The notes below the pieces were generated by a model. That model was not told the origin of the DNA. It ran no database searches and saw only the letters and a list, made by a program, of their open reading frames with translations. 33,267 nucleotides of DNA from assembly GCA_017629575.1 (NCBI GenBank), contig JAGBWX010000094.1:1-33267 (forward strand), written 5' to 3'. Made by a program: the position numbers and the translations under genes. This document shows positions 10,428 to 18,126 of the stretch, piece after piece. This stretch comes from Spirochaetales bacterium. GTDB lineage: Bacteria > Spirochaetota > Spirochaetia > Sphaerochaetales > Sphaerochaetaceae. Every line of letters begins with the position of its first letter. Positions within the stretch are counted from its first letter, which is position 1.

Positions 10428-11615
10428 CTATCTCATAATAGAGTCTGATCCTAAAAAGAAGACTCTCTTGGATAGCTTTCTCAGTGCCTTGAAAGCTGTG
10501 TCTGCAGGAATGAGCACAGAGCTCTTGGTTCTTTTGAAGACAAAGCCATCCTCACTCACCTCGTTGTTGTAAAAGCCGAGGCTGAGCCTTGGGTTGGTAT
10601 AGTGGGTGAAGGCGCTGCCGATAAAGATATTTTTAGACTCTCCCGGTTTCAGGGAGAGATTTTTTGTGCCCTTAGGACCGGAATTGAAGCCTGCTGTGAC
10701 AGCCATTACCTGAGGAGTTGCGCCATCAAACAGAGCCCAAGGAGAATCCAATCTTCCATAGTAATTCTCTCCAATTGTTGAATTTGGGAACTCATAGTCA
10801 TCTTCATTGACCATCTTTGGAGTGAATGTAATAAAAAGCATCTGAGAGCGAGGATTAATCACTGAAACCCAACGAGTTTCTTCCTTTTCCATGAACTTGC
10901 CGATCATGTAATCATAAGTTCCTGTAGGAGGTGGGACTATTGATGCATCCGCAATTCCGCCACCCTCGAGAGGTGCCTTCTTCAATTCCTCGAATACCTG
11001 ACCTGTTGCAAATCTATTGACGCCCCACTCTCGGCTTCTCAAGGGATAGACAGAGAAGTACTTTGAATTTGTTGAAATCATAGAACCAGACTCAACAAGA
11101 GGAGATGAGAGCATAGCATTCCAAGATGGGGAACCTTGAAGAACTTCGTCTCCTGTATTTGTAATTCTGATTGCTGTATATAGAACATTGTGGCCCGGAA
11201 TCAACAGGTCTACCCTTCCAAGGTGGAATCTGTTGCCAATTGCTCTGGACTTCATCTCAGAGTATTTCCATACTCCATGATGCTCATCCTCTGTACCATA
11301 CTTTCTGAGCATCCAATAGGTGTTGGAGCTATTGATTACATCCTCATTGTTCTCTGGAAAGTTGAAGTAGGCCCCGCCTGCCTGATAAAGACCTTGCCTG
11401 CTTCTCCACCAGGTGCTGTTTTCATCGGAATACACACCTGAGCCTGTACCGCGGAAATATGGAAGAGAAAGAGGTGATATTCTTGCACCATTCGCCATTC
11501 TTGCAGACAGTTCCAATGCAACCTCGCCCTGGTCCTCGATGATTACGGAAAACGAATCATTGGACATGTATGTTGCATTTCTGCCTTCCCATAGCGATAG
11601 ACGCTTTATATCCAT
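10428..11615 (-). CDS. Uncharacterised protein, perhaps galactose-mutarotase-like
   Basis: A 395-residue cytoplasmic protein without signal peptide or membrane segment. It is rich in beta-strand patterns, Trp, Tyr and Asn (for example STWWRSRQGLYQAGGAYFNF near 67-86). The overall look, including a late HYTNPRLSLGFYNNEV segment, suggests a carbohydrate-binding fold of the aldose-epimerase/galactose-mutarotase type, but I do not recognise a specific family and see no sure catalytic residues. A GGGAGG ribosome site lies about 8 nt before the ATG. It is transcribed divergently from the alpha-galactosidase across 90 bp, which supports a role in galactoside or glycan metabolism (inference only). 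Confidence 0.55.
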   Translation of the reverse strand: MDIKRLSLWEGRNATYMSNDSFSVIIEDQGEVALELSARMANGARISPLSLPYFRGTGSGVYSDENSTWWRSRQGLYQAGGAYFNFPENNEDVINSSNTYWMLRKYGTEDEHHGVWKYSEMKSRAIGNRFHLGRVDLLIPGHNVLYTAIRITNTGDEVLQGSPSWNAMLSSPLVESGSMISTNSKYFSVYPLRSREWGVNRFATGQVFEELKKAPLEGGGIADASIVPPPTGTYDYMIGKFMEKEETRWVSVINPRSQMLFITFTPKMVNEDDYEFPNSTIGENYYGRLDSPWALFDGATPQVMAVTAGFNSGPKGTKNLSLKPGESKNIFIGSAFTHYTNPRLSLGFYNNEVSEDGFVFKRTKSSVLIPADTAFKALRKLSKRVFFLGSDSIMR

Positions 11616-11669
11616 CTAGAGCCTCCCAAAAGTATGCATCAACTACATACAAATTGCTTATCTTTCGAT

Positions 11670-11675
11670 TATAAT
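11670..11675 (+). promoter_or_regulatory. Candidate -10 of the alpha-galactosidase/gpsA operon
   Basis: A perfect TATAAT lies 30 nt before the ATG at 11706. No good -35 was found 16-18 bp upstream. A GGAG ribosome site (11696-11699) lies 6 nt before the ATG, so this operon has an ordinary leader of about 24 nt. The 90-bp divergent intergenic region also must hold the promoter of the minus-strand gene. Confidence 0.45.
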
Positions 11676-11705
11676 ATCATAAAGAGCAGTTCTGTGGAGT
11701 GTTAG

Positions 11706-13973
11706 ATGATAGAGATAAGACAGAATAAGACAATTCACCTTACAACAGAGAATACAAGCTATCTGTTTTCAATTACAGATAGTGGCTATCCAGAGCATAT
11801 TTACTATGGAAAAAAATTGAGGGATCCAGATTCCTGCCTCTCTGCAATCAGAGAAAAGCATCTGGTTGCCCCTGTTATGAGCACAATTGCAAATAGAGAA
11901 GATAAGGAACTCTCTCTCAATGACACATTGCTTGAATTCTCTACAGAGGGCAAGGGTGACTATAAGACACCTATGATTTCTGTTTCCTATGGCGATGAAA
12001 AGGAAAGAACTCTCAATCTTGAATTCATCGGCTATGCAATCCACAAGGGAATCAAGAGATTCTCATCATCCCTAACTCTTCCACAGGCAATCGCGACAGA
12101 AAACGAAGCCGACACCCTCGAAATCGTATACAAGGATAAGACCAGAAACATAAAGCTGATCATGTACTACACAACCTTCAATAAGGCAGATGTAATTACA
12201 AGACGCTGCACAGTAGTAAATGAAAGCTTTGAGAATATAACACTTCGCTCTCTCTACTCCGGACAGCTGGATCTGAGAACAACTGAAGCTGAGTGCATCA
12301 CATTCCAGGGCGCATGGGCACGCGAGAGAAATATCGTAAGAAACAAGATTTCACAGGGTTCCTTCTTCATTGAATCCAGAACTCTCGAATCATCCTTGGA
12401 CGCTAACCCTGCCTTCTATGTTCTCAATGGAAAGGATACCTATTTAATGAACCTGATGTACTCAGGTGCACATAGGGCAACTTTCTCACAAACTGGCCAT
12501 GGGCTTACCCACATTGTATGGGGCATAAATGAAGCAATGTTCAGCTGGCCTTTGATTCCAACAGAGTACTTTGAAAGCCCTGAGGCTGTAATGATCTACT
12601 CAGACAAGGGAATTGATGGAGCAAGGGACCTTAGCCATAGATTTGTCCAAAAACATGTTAGAAGAGGCGTATGGCGCGATAGACTCAAGCCTTTGATGTT
12701 CAACACATGGGAGGGCTCCTATTTCGACATCGATGAGGATAAGATTGCAGCGATTGCAGCAAACGCGAAGAGTATTGGAGCAGAAGGCCTGGTAATCGAT
12801 GATGGATGGTTCGGTGCTAGATACAACGACAAGACAAGCCTTGGAGACTGGTATGCCAATACAATGAAGTTCCCATCAGGTCTTGCAAGCACATCTGCTG
12901 AAATCCATAGACTTGGATTGCTTTTCGGACTCTGGGTAGAGCCAGAGGCGGTAAGCGAAAAGAGCAACCTTAGGGAAAAGCATCCAGATTGGGTTATTGG
13001 AAGAAAGATTGAAACAAACGCAATCGGAAGAAACGAGATGCTTTTGGACCTTACAAGAGAAGATGTACAGGATTGGATTGCTGCCACTCTCTCATCCCTG
13101 ATTGAAGTTGCTAAAGTTGACTATATCAAGTGGGATATGAACAGAAGCGTTTCAGATATCTTCTCCCATAAGCCAATTGGCGACTATGGCAAATTCGCAC
13201 ATAAGTACATCACAGGTCTCTATAAGATTCTTAGAACGATTACACAGCGCTTCCCTAATCTTTATATCGAGGGCTGTGCATCTGGCGGTGGAAGATTTGA
13301 TCTTGGAATGCTCAGCTACTGTCCTTCAATCTGGACCAGTGACTGCTCAGATCCAATTGAGAGACTTAAGATTACAGAAGGAACTGCGATGGTCTATCCA
13401 CTCTCTGTAATGGGAGTCTCAGTTTCCCCTTCTCCAAACTTCCATACAAAGAGAATCGTTGACTTGGAAACAAGATTCAATACAGCTGTATTTGGTGTTC
13501 TTAACTACAGCGTTGAAGCAGAGAATCTCGATAGAGCCCTTAGGGCTTCATACAATCAGCAGATTGAGTTCTATAAGAACTACAGACTCCTTCTGCAGTT
13601 TGGCAACTTCAGGGTTCAGGAGAATGGCAACAGAGTTGTTTGGACTATCTCAAATAGCGATGCATCGACAATTATTGCCCTCTACCTTCAGAAGGAAGCT
13701 AAGATCAATACATCAGCTGAGAAGCTTTATATCGAATGTGCAAATGAAAACTATGAATACAGGTTCTTCGCTCGAGATCACTATCAGAGCGAAATAGAAG
13801 CATCACTCTACCCACAGGAACCTGAGTGCTACAATATTTCTGGAGATGCTCTCAAGTGGGCTGGCATATCTCTTGTCGAGCAATATTCTGGAAATGGATA
13901 CAGAGATGGAATGAGAGTTCTTGGAGATTTCTCCTCAAGACTCTACATCATAAAGAAAGTTGAGGTTAAATGA
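11706..13973 (+). CDS. Alpha-galactosidase, GH36
   Basis: A 755-residue retaining alpha-galactosidase that cleaves melibiose, raffinose-family sugars and galactomannan side groups. The N-terminal beta-supersandwich covers about 1-330, the TIM barrel about 330-645 and a C-terminal beta domain the rest. Diagnostic motifs are DDGWFGAR, WVEPEAVS, the nucleophile D477 in YIKWDMNR, ECASGGGR-like GCASGGGRFDLG, and the acid/base in WTSDCSD (most likely D546). The 69-residue separation matches well-studied GH36 enzymes (about 70). Length is typical of the bacterial intracellular class (720-755) and no signal peptide is present. Its TGA overlaps the gpsA ATG as ATGA, so the two are translationally coupled. 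Confidence 0.95.
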   Translation: MIEIRQNKTIHLTTENTSYLFSITDSGYPEHIYYGKKLRDPDSCLSAIREKHLVAPVMSTIANREDKELSLNDTLLEFSTEGKGDYKTPMISVSYGDEKERTLNLEFIGYAIHKGIKRFSSSLTLPQAIATENEADTLEIVYKDKTRNIKLIMYYTTFNKADVITRRCTVVNESFENITLRSLYSGQLDLRTTEAECITFQGAWARERNIVRNKISQGSFFIESRTLESSLDANPAFYVLNGKDTYLMNLMYSGAHRATFSQTGHGLTHIVWGINEAMFSWPLIPTEYFESPEAVMIYSDKGIDGARDLSHRFVQKHVRRGVWRDRLKPLMFNTWEGSYFDIDEDKIAAIAANAKSIGAEGLVIDDGWFGARYNDKTSLGDWYANTMKFPSGLASTSAEIHRLGLLFGLWVEPEAVSEKSNLREKHPDWVIGRKIETNAIGRNEMLLDLTREDVQDWIAATLSSLIEVAKVDYIKWDMNRSVSDIFSHKPIGDYGKFAHKYITGLYKILRTITQRFPNLYIEGCASGGGRFDLGMLSYCPSIWTSDCSDPIERLKITEGTAMVYPLSVMGVSVSPSPNFHTKRIVDLETRFNTAVFGVLNYSVEAENLDRALRASYNQQIEFYKNYRLLLQFGNFRVQENGNRVVWTISNSDASTIIALYLQKEAKINTSAEKLYIECANENYEYRFFARDHYQSEIEASLYPQEPECYNISGDALKWAGISLVEQYSGNGYRDGMRVLGDFSSRLYIIKKVEVK

Positions 13974-14926
13974 CAAAAATAGTAGTAGCTGGAGCTGGCG
14001 TATTCGGAACATCTGTAGCCGAAAGGCTCTCATGGAACAAGAATAACAATGTGATTCTTCACTCAATCGAGGAAGATGTAGTTGCAGATATCAATAAAAA
14101 TCATCAGAACACCAAGTACTTCCCTACAAGGTTTCTGAACACATCAATCAAGGCAACTGGAGATGACGAAGTCTTTAGAGATGCAGATGTAATCATGCTT
14201 GTTCTGCCATCTAAAGTAATTGTTCCTTTTTCTGAAAGAGTAAAAAAGAACAATAATGGAAATCCTCTCATCGTCAACCTTGCAAAAGGCATGAGCGATA
14301 ATGGAGCCTTCATTACAGAAGACATCCCATTTGAGCGTACTGCTTCAATGAAGGGCCCTTCATTCGCAATTGAGACAATCAATGGCTTCCCTACATCCTT
14401 CACATTCGGAGGAAGAAGAGATGACTTTGAGTACTTTAGAGATACTGTACTTCCAAACACTGGCTTTACCCTAGACTGGTCAAACGATGTCAGAGCTGTA
14501 GAACTTCTCTCTATCCTGAAGAACATGTATGCAATTGCCATCGGCCTCGTATCTGGAAGATATGGAAGCCCTAATGTTGACTTCATGGTGTATACAAAGG
14601 CTGTAAATGAGATGAAGGAGCTTTTGAAGATTTATGGATGCGACGAAGAAATCATCTTCAGATACTGTGGCATTGGAGATCTTGGACTCACAGCTTTAAA
14701 TGATCTCTCTAGAAACAGAACCCTTGGAATGCTCATTGGAAAAGGCTTTGCACTCGATGAAATGAATAACGCAACAACCATTGAAGGCCAGCGAACAATC
14801 AAGCTCTTTGGTGAAAAGACAAAAGAAAACGGAATGGCAAAGGACTTTCCTCTGATTCAGAGCCTTTACAAGCTAATGTATGAAGGTGGTACGCTCAACG
14901 AATACATGGTTGATGCGCTTAGATAA
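13970..14926 (+). CDS. gpsA: Glycerol-3-phosphate dehydrogenase [NAD(P)+], GpsA
   Basis: A 318-residue enzyme that reduces dihydroxyacetone phosphate to sn-glycerol 3-phosphate, the backbone for phospholipid synthesis. The nucleotide-binding GAGVFGTS (8-15), the NLAKG motif (K106), GPSFAIE (129-135) and the catalytic Lys K184 in LLSILKNMYAIAIG are all present. Length is slightly below the usual 330-340. The ATG overlaps the alpha-galactosidase stop by 4 bp, with a GAGG ribosome site inside that gene's end. Coupling a lipid-precursor enzyme to a glycosidase is unusual and may simply ensure supply from sugar catabolism. Confidence 0.93.
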   Translation: MTKIVVAGAGVFGTSVAERLSWNKNNNVILHSIEEDVVADINKNHQNTKYFPTRFLNTSIKATGDDEVFRDADVIMLVLPSKVIVPFSERVKKNNNGNPLIVNLAKGMSDNGAFITEDIPFERTASMKGPSFAIETINGFPTSFTFGGRRDDFEYFRDTVLPNTGFTLDWSNDVRAVELLSILKNMYAIAIGLVSGRYGSPNVDFMVYTKAVNEMKELLKIYGCDEEIIFRYCGIGDLGLTALNDLSRNRTLGMLIGKGFALDEMNNATTIEGQRTIKLFGEKTKENGMAKDFPLIQSLYKLMYEGGTLNEYMVDALR

Positions 14927-14956
14927 AAACCTCTTCGAGAAATTGAGGTTTCTTTT
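14927..14956 (+). terminator. Intrinsic terminator after gpsA
   Basis: The stem AAACCTC (14927-14933) with GAGGTTT (14945-14951) has an 11-nt loop and is followed by CTTTT. It begins directly after the gpsA stop codon. Confidence 0.65.
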
Positions 14957-14965
14957 GACATAAAA

Positions 14966-15059
14966 AAGATGATGGCGGAAGGGTATAGATAAAATTCTCC
15001 CGTAAATTAAAGATGACCACAAGCAGGACATGACACAGGAGAAGCTCCGCCACCATCTT
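14966..15059. repeat. 14-bp near-perfect inverted repeat around the recombinase relic
   Basis: AAGATGATGGCGGA (14966-14979) is an inverted copy, with one mismatch, of TCCGCCACCATCTT (15046-15059). The two are 66 bp apart. The right copy lies inside the serine-recombinase fragment and the left copy just after the gpsA terminator. A related AAGATGATGCC lies in inverted orientation at 15978-15988, at the far end of the relic region. Confidence 0.7.
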
Positions 15060-15146
15060 ATTGACACCTTTGTCAATGCAGTCTTTATCCATGATGATAG
15101 AATTCTGATCGGCAACAACTTCCAGAACGACGGACTCCTGTTATAA
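15003..15146 (+). pseudogene. Serine recombinase remnant (C-terminal end)
   Basis: The frame ending at 15144-15146 encodes the stretch LRHHLIDTFVNAVFIHDD (within the 38 codons from 15030). This closely resembles the C-terminus of large serine recombinases of Firmicutes-type mobile elements, which I recall as RRRLIDTFVNAVYLYDD. An in-frame stop at 15003-15005 closes the frame upstream and no catalytic resolvase domain is present nearby, so only the last 40 or so residues survive. I infer an old integration event, probably of a conjugative or mobilisable element acquired from gut Firmicutes. A short real peptide is unlikely because there is no ribosome site. Confidence 0.7.
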
Positions 15147-15394
15147 CTTTTATAAGATCAACGTCGTAATAAGGGCGGATAAGTTTTAGCTAATCTTCGC
15201 GAATAAGATTTATATTTTCAAAACCTCCTTAAGAATATTGTCTTATGAAAATATATACACTTTTATTTTCATAAACACATATCATATCCAGTAATTTTGC
15301 AAGAATAGGATATTATATTTTCATTATTAAAATGACCATAGTAAATTTTCCAATACGACGCACTTTGTGCTAAATCAACTTATTGGAGGTCGTT
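15147..15394. other. AT-rich intergenic stretch with repeated TATATTTTCAT motif
   Basis: About 250 bases without a gene. It contains four copies of an 11-base motif: TATATTTTCA at 15212-15221 (plus, lacking the final T), ATGAAAATATA at 15245-15255 (minus), TTTATTTTCAT at 15262-15272 (plus, one mismatch) and TATATTTTCAT at 15314-15324 (plus). The second and third form an 11-bp perfect inverted repeat (15243-15253 with 15264-15274). The stretch lies immediately upstream of the tyrosine-recombinase relic, so the copies may be old recombinase or regulator binding sites. Confidence 0.5.
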
Positions 15395-15511
15395 ATGAAA
15401 CACGACAAAACATTTGAAGAGTTTTTGAAACATAGCAATTTGTCTCAAAACACTCAAACCTCTTATCTGTGGACATCGAAATTCAGGATATTTATTTCTC
15501 AATCGATTTAA
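15395..15511 (+). pseudogene. Tyrosine recombinase remnant (N-terminal end)
   Basis: A 38-codon frame starts MKHDKTFEEFLKHSNLSQNT and continues QTSYLWTSKF. This matches the SAM-like core-binding N-terminus of phage-integrase/XerD-type recombinases, where the segment LS-NT--SYL is characteristic. A good GGAGG ribosome site (15385-15389) lies 5 nt before the ATG, so the translation start survives. The frame ends after about 38 residues and no catalytic domain follows; the next DNA is the 3' end of a Fic gene on the other strand. It is a truncated integrase gene. Confidence 0.7.
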
Positions 15512-15945
15512 TGAACGAATTACAACAAGAGGAATTCCTCTTTTCAGGTTTTTATAATTAGCACGTACAAGGGCATTCCTAAAATACCAGCTATTTTCCG
15601 CAAATATGTCATTGTCAACTTTGTAACCCATTAACGGAGGTATTTGATTGTAAAAACAACAGTTGTTCTAGTATTTTCTTCTCCAAAAGCATGAATCTAC
15701 CAAAGGCGTAAAACAAAAAAGTAATGTGCTTAACAATTTCATCCTTTGGAAGACTGGAATACTTAAACTTACGTTCCATATCAAAATCGTAATCAAGAGC
15801 TGCCTTGAGTTCAAAAGCAGCTCCATACATTACGGTATCGCCATTCAACACCCATTCTTTATTTGTAATATCGTGATCGCGTATTTTGCCTGCAACTTTA
15901 AAGATATCTTAAAAAAGCCTATTGTGAATTGAAATCAAATATGAA
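15512..15945 (-). pseudogene. Fic/DOC-family protein, decayed
   Basis: Read on the minus strand in pieces, this encodes a Fic-domain protein. One frame gives FKVAGKIRDHDITNKEWVLN and GDTVMYGAAFELKAALDYDF (about 15905-15780). After a frameshift near 15715 it gives RLW-stop-IHAFGEENTRTT, whose motif HAFGEENTR (15667-15693) corresponds to the Fic catalytic loop HxFx(D/E)GN(G/T)R. A second frameshift near 15632 gives the C-terminal NSWYFRNALVRANYKNLKRG (about 15585-15533). A TAG at 15697-15699 replaces the expected Gln codon, and a TAA lies near the N-terminus. Fic proteins usually AMPylate targets and often belong to toxin-antitoxin modules. This copy cannot make an active enzyme, and its 3' end is cut off where the integrase relic begins. 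Confidence 0.8.
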
Positions 15946-15954
15946 GGACTGAAA

Positions 15955-15988
15955 TTAAAAGATGGTTCACTAAGTGTGTGGCATCATC
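15955..15988 (-). terminator. Possible weak terminator after the aldo/keto reductase gene
   Basis: Immediately after the stop codon on the minus strand, AAGATG and CATCTT can pair around a loop containing a smaller CAC/GTG helix, followed by TTAATTT. The stem is short and the U-tract poor, so this is a weak call. Confidence 0.3.
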
Positions 15989-16837
15989 TTATAGGATATC
16001 AAGTGGCATCTTGTATCTTGGTGGAGGGAAGGATCCATCAAGCTTTGCCATATATGGCTTGATATCAAAATCAAGACATTTCATATTTAAGTCTACATGA
16101 GCTCTTGAACCAGCCTTTGGCGCTGTGATGATATCTCCATTTCTGATTACGAAACTAAGCATCAATGCCTCAGGTGAAAGACCTGTTTCCTTGCATATCT
16201 TCTGGACTTCGCTATTCATTGTGAATCTTCTTCTCAGGCTCATATTGTTTGCTAGTGGAGAGTAAGCCATAGGAAGGATGTCATGTTCCTTGAGATATGG
16301 AATAAGGTCGTACTCAATGCCTCTTGATGTGATGTTATAGAGGACCTGGTTTACGAAACAGTTCTCACCACCATCACAGGCAAGAAGTTCTTCCATCTCA
16401 TCAACATCGAAGTTTGATACGCCCCACTCCTTGATAAGACCTCTGCTCTTGAGATTTTCCATCTCATCGATGACAAACTGAAGATCCTGTCCAGTCCACC
16501 AATGAAGGAGATAAAGGTCGATATAGTCTGTTCCAAGACGTCTGAGAGAACGTTCGAAAGCTCTTCTGAAAACACCTGGCTCAGCATTGTTTGGGAGAAT
16601 CTTGTCAACGATGAACAAATCTTCCCTATCCTTCTTTTTGAGAACCTCTGCGATAAGCTTCTCTGACTCGCCATATCCATACATCTCTGCAGTATCGATA
16701 AGGGTCATTGAATACTCTTCAATTCCATGCAAAAACGATGCAATCTCCTCGCCTCTTTTTGAGGGATTCTCACCAATAAACCAAGAGCCAATGCCTACCA
16801 AAGGCAGCTTAATTCCTCTATGTGTCAAATACTTCAT
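15989..16837 (-). CDS. Aldo/keto reductase
   Basis: A 282-residue NADPH-dependent (by family) aldo/keto reductase reducing an unknown aldehyde or ketone. The catalytic tetrad is visible as D48 and Y53 in IDTAEMYGYGESE, K79 in VDKILPNN and H112 in YLLHWW. VSNFDVDEMEELL corresponds to the conserved GVSNF strand. Length is typical for the 2,5-diketogluconate reductase-like class. The ATG directly follows the TAA of the SIMPL gene, and its GGAGG ribosome site lies inside that gene's end, so it is the last gene of the mrp-NUDIX-SIMPL-AKR operon. Confidence 0.9.
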   Translation of the reverse strand: MKYLTHRGIKLPLVGIGSWFIGENPSKRGEEIASFLHGIEEYSMTLIDTAEMYGYGESEKLIAEVLKKKDREDLFIVDKILPNNAEPGVFRRAFERSLRRLGTDYIDLYLLHWWTGQDLQFVIDEMENLKSRGLIKEWGVSNFDVDEMEELLACDGGENCFVNQVLYNITSRGIEYDLIPYLKEHDILPMAYSPLANNMSLRRRFTMNSEVQKICKETGLSPEALMLSFVIRNGDIITAPKAGSRAHVDLNMKCLDFDIKPYMAKLDGSFPPPRYKMPLDIL

Positions 16838-17542
16838 TTAGTCCTCCAAAGCGTATACAACCGTTACCCTATCTGATACAGAAACCTTGCCTTCGTAATA
16901 GCTTGTTGAGCCTGATGCGGCTGCAGATTCTGTAGCATACATCATTGTGTTTGCGTATTTAGCCTGCGAATATGTTGTTCCATCGCTGATTGAAATTACT
17001 CTGCCAAGCTTCATTCCTGCGCCACTAGCATACTCTGATGCCTTGCGCTCAGCTTCTTTTACGGCAAGCTTTCTAGCTTGGTCCTCAAGCTCTCCTGAGG
17101 CCTTTCTTGCAAACTCAATCGAAGACACAGACACACCATCGAATGATGATAGTGCATCGATGATTTTTCCAATTAACTCAAGGTCTTCCAAGGTGACCTT
17201 AATGGACTGGGAAGCTCTGTAGCCTTTATCAACTCTTTCTCCATTAATCCATTCGTAGTAAGGATTAAATGAAAGGTACTCAGTTGTTATCGCATCTTCT
17301 TTGATACCGAACTCATCGATCAAGATGCCCACGGCTCCATTTACGAGTTCATTCATTCCGATCCTAGCTTTTTCAGTTGAAGATTCAATCTTTTCTGCAG
17401 CAATTCTGAAGTAAGCGATATCCGGATCGACCTCAATATATGAGGATGCTGTAACAGATACTGTTGCCTTCACGCTCTCTACAGAAGCGCAAGAGGCAAG
17501 CAGCATTAACACTGAGATTAACAAAGGCAAGAGTTTCTTCAC
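16838..17542 (-). CDS. SIMPL-domain (DUF541/YggE-like) lipoprotein
   Basis: A 234-residue exported protein. The N-terminus MKKLLPLLISVLMLLASC has a lipobox LASC with C18 as the likely lipidated residue. The rest is a SIMPL/DUF541 domain, with the characteristic SVTASSYIEVDPDIAYF strand near the start and the ARKLAVKEAERKASEYA helix near 155-172. YggE relatives are periplasmic proteins linked to oxidative or membrane stress, with no defined reaction. The start is a GTG (17540-17542) whose first base overlaps the last base of the NUDIX TAG, with AGGAG about 9 nt upstream. Confidence 0.85.
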   Translation of the reverse strand: MKKLLPLLISVLMLLASCASVESVKATVSVTASSYIEVDPDIAYFRIAAEKIESSTEKARIGMNELVNGAVGILIDEFGIKEDAITTEYLSFNPYYEWINGERVDKGYRASQSIKVTLEDLELIGKIIDALSSFDGVSVSSIEFARKASGELEDQARKLAVKEAERKASEYASGAGMKLGRVISISDGTTYSQAKYANTMMYATESAAASGSTSYYEGKVSVSDRVTVVYALED

Positions 17543-18126
17543 TATAAAATGCTCCTAAGCTCAGGTCTCTTCTCTGCTAGGCGCATGAAGAATCCAAGAG
17601 CCATCATCATGATTCCATTGTCGTAAAGGCCTGTTCCCATATCTCTGATGACTTCTTCTACAGGAACCTCGACTACATCAATTTCCTCATTTGCATCAAG
17701 ATTCTGACCAGCAACCTTCTCAAGATTCTCAACAAGATAGAATGACTGTCTATTGCACATGAATGCAGAATTTGGGTTTACATCACCAAGAAGAGTGAAA
17801 TCACCCTTGATTCCAGTCTCTTCAAGAAGTTCTCTTTCAGCAGCCTCGAGAGAAGGCTCTCCTTCTTCAACAAGGCCAGCAGGGAACTCCCTAGTTACAC
17901 TCTCAGAGCCATGTCTGTACTGTTCTTCCATGATGAAGCAAGGAACACCATCGGCCCTTCTGAACCAAGGGAGAGCTACAATCCAGTTATTGCACTTGAG
18001 CTCTATGAAATTGCCCTTTCTTCCATCTTTGTGAGTTCTTTCAATTCCATTGATGTCAAACAACACGCAAGAGAAAAGATTCTTTCTCTCACCAGACGTC
18101 CAAAGCAAATGGTCACTCATAATCAT
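17542..18126 (-). CDS. NUDIX hydrolase, ADP-ribose pyrophosphatase-like
   Basis: A 194-residue NUDIX enzyme. The complete NUDIX box runs from G84 to I106 (G-x5-E-x7-REL-x-EE-x-G-I), with the metal-binding glutamates in RELLEE. The preceding EEQYRHGSESVTREFPAG is typical of ADP-sugar/ADP-ribose pyrophosphatases (NudF/YffH type), so the likely reaction is hydrolysis of ADP-ribose or an ADP-sugar; the exact substrate is inferred. The ATG overlaps the mrp stop by 4 bp (ATGA). A second in-frame ATG two codons on is an alternative start. Confidence 0.9.
   Translation of the reverse strand: MIMSDHLLWTSGERKNLFSCVLFDINGIERTHKDGRKGNFIELKCNNWIVALPWFRRADGVPCFIMEEQYRHGSESVTREFPAGLVEEGEPSLEAAERELLEETGIKGDFTLLGDVNPNSAFMCNRQSFYLVENLEKVAGQNLDANEEIDVVEVPVEEVIRDMGTGLYDNGIMMMALGFFMRLAEKRPELRSIL

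Noticed and set aside
14873-15118. Minus-strand open frame of 81 codons
   Set aside because: It runs antisense to the gpsA end, the terminator and the serine-recombinase relic, and resembles no protein.
15380-15631. Minus-strand frame of 83 codons as an intact small protein
   Set aside because: Its first half is the Fic C-terminus and its second half is antisense to the integrase relic; it is a chance fusion of two pseudogenes.
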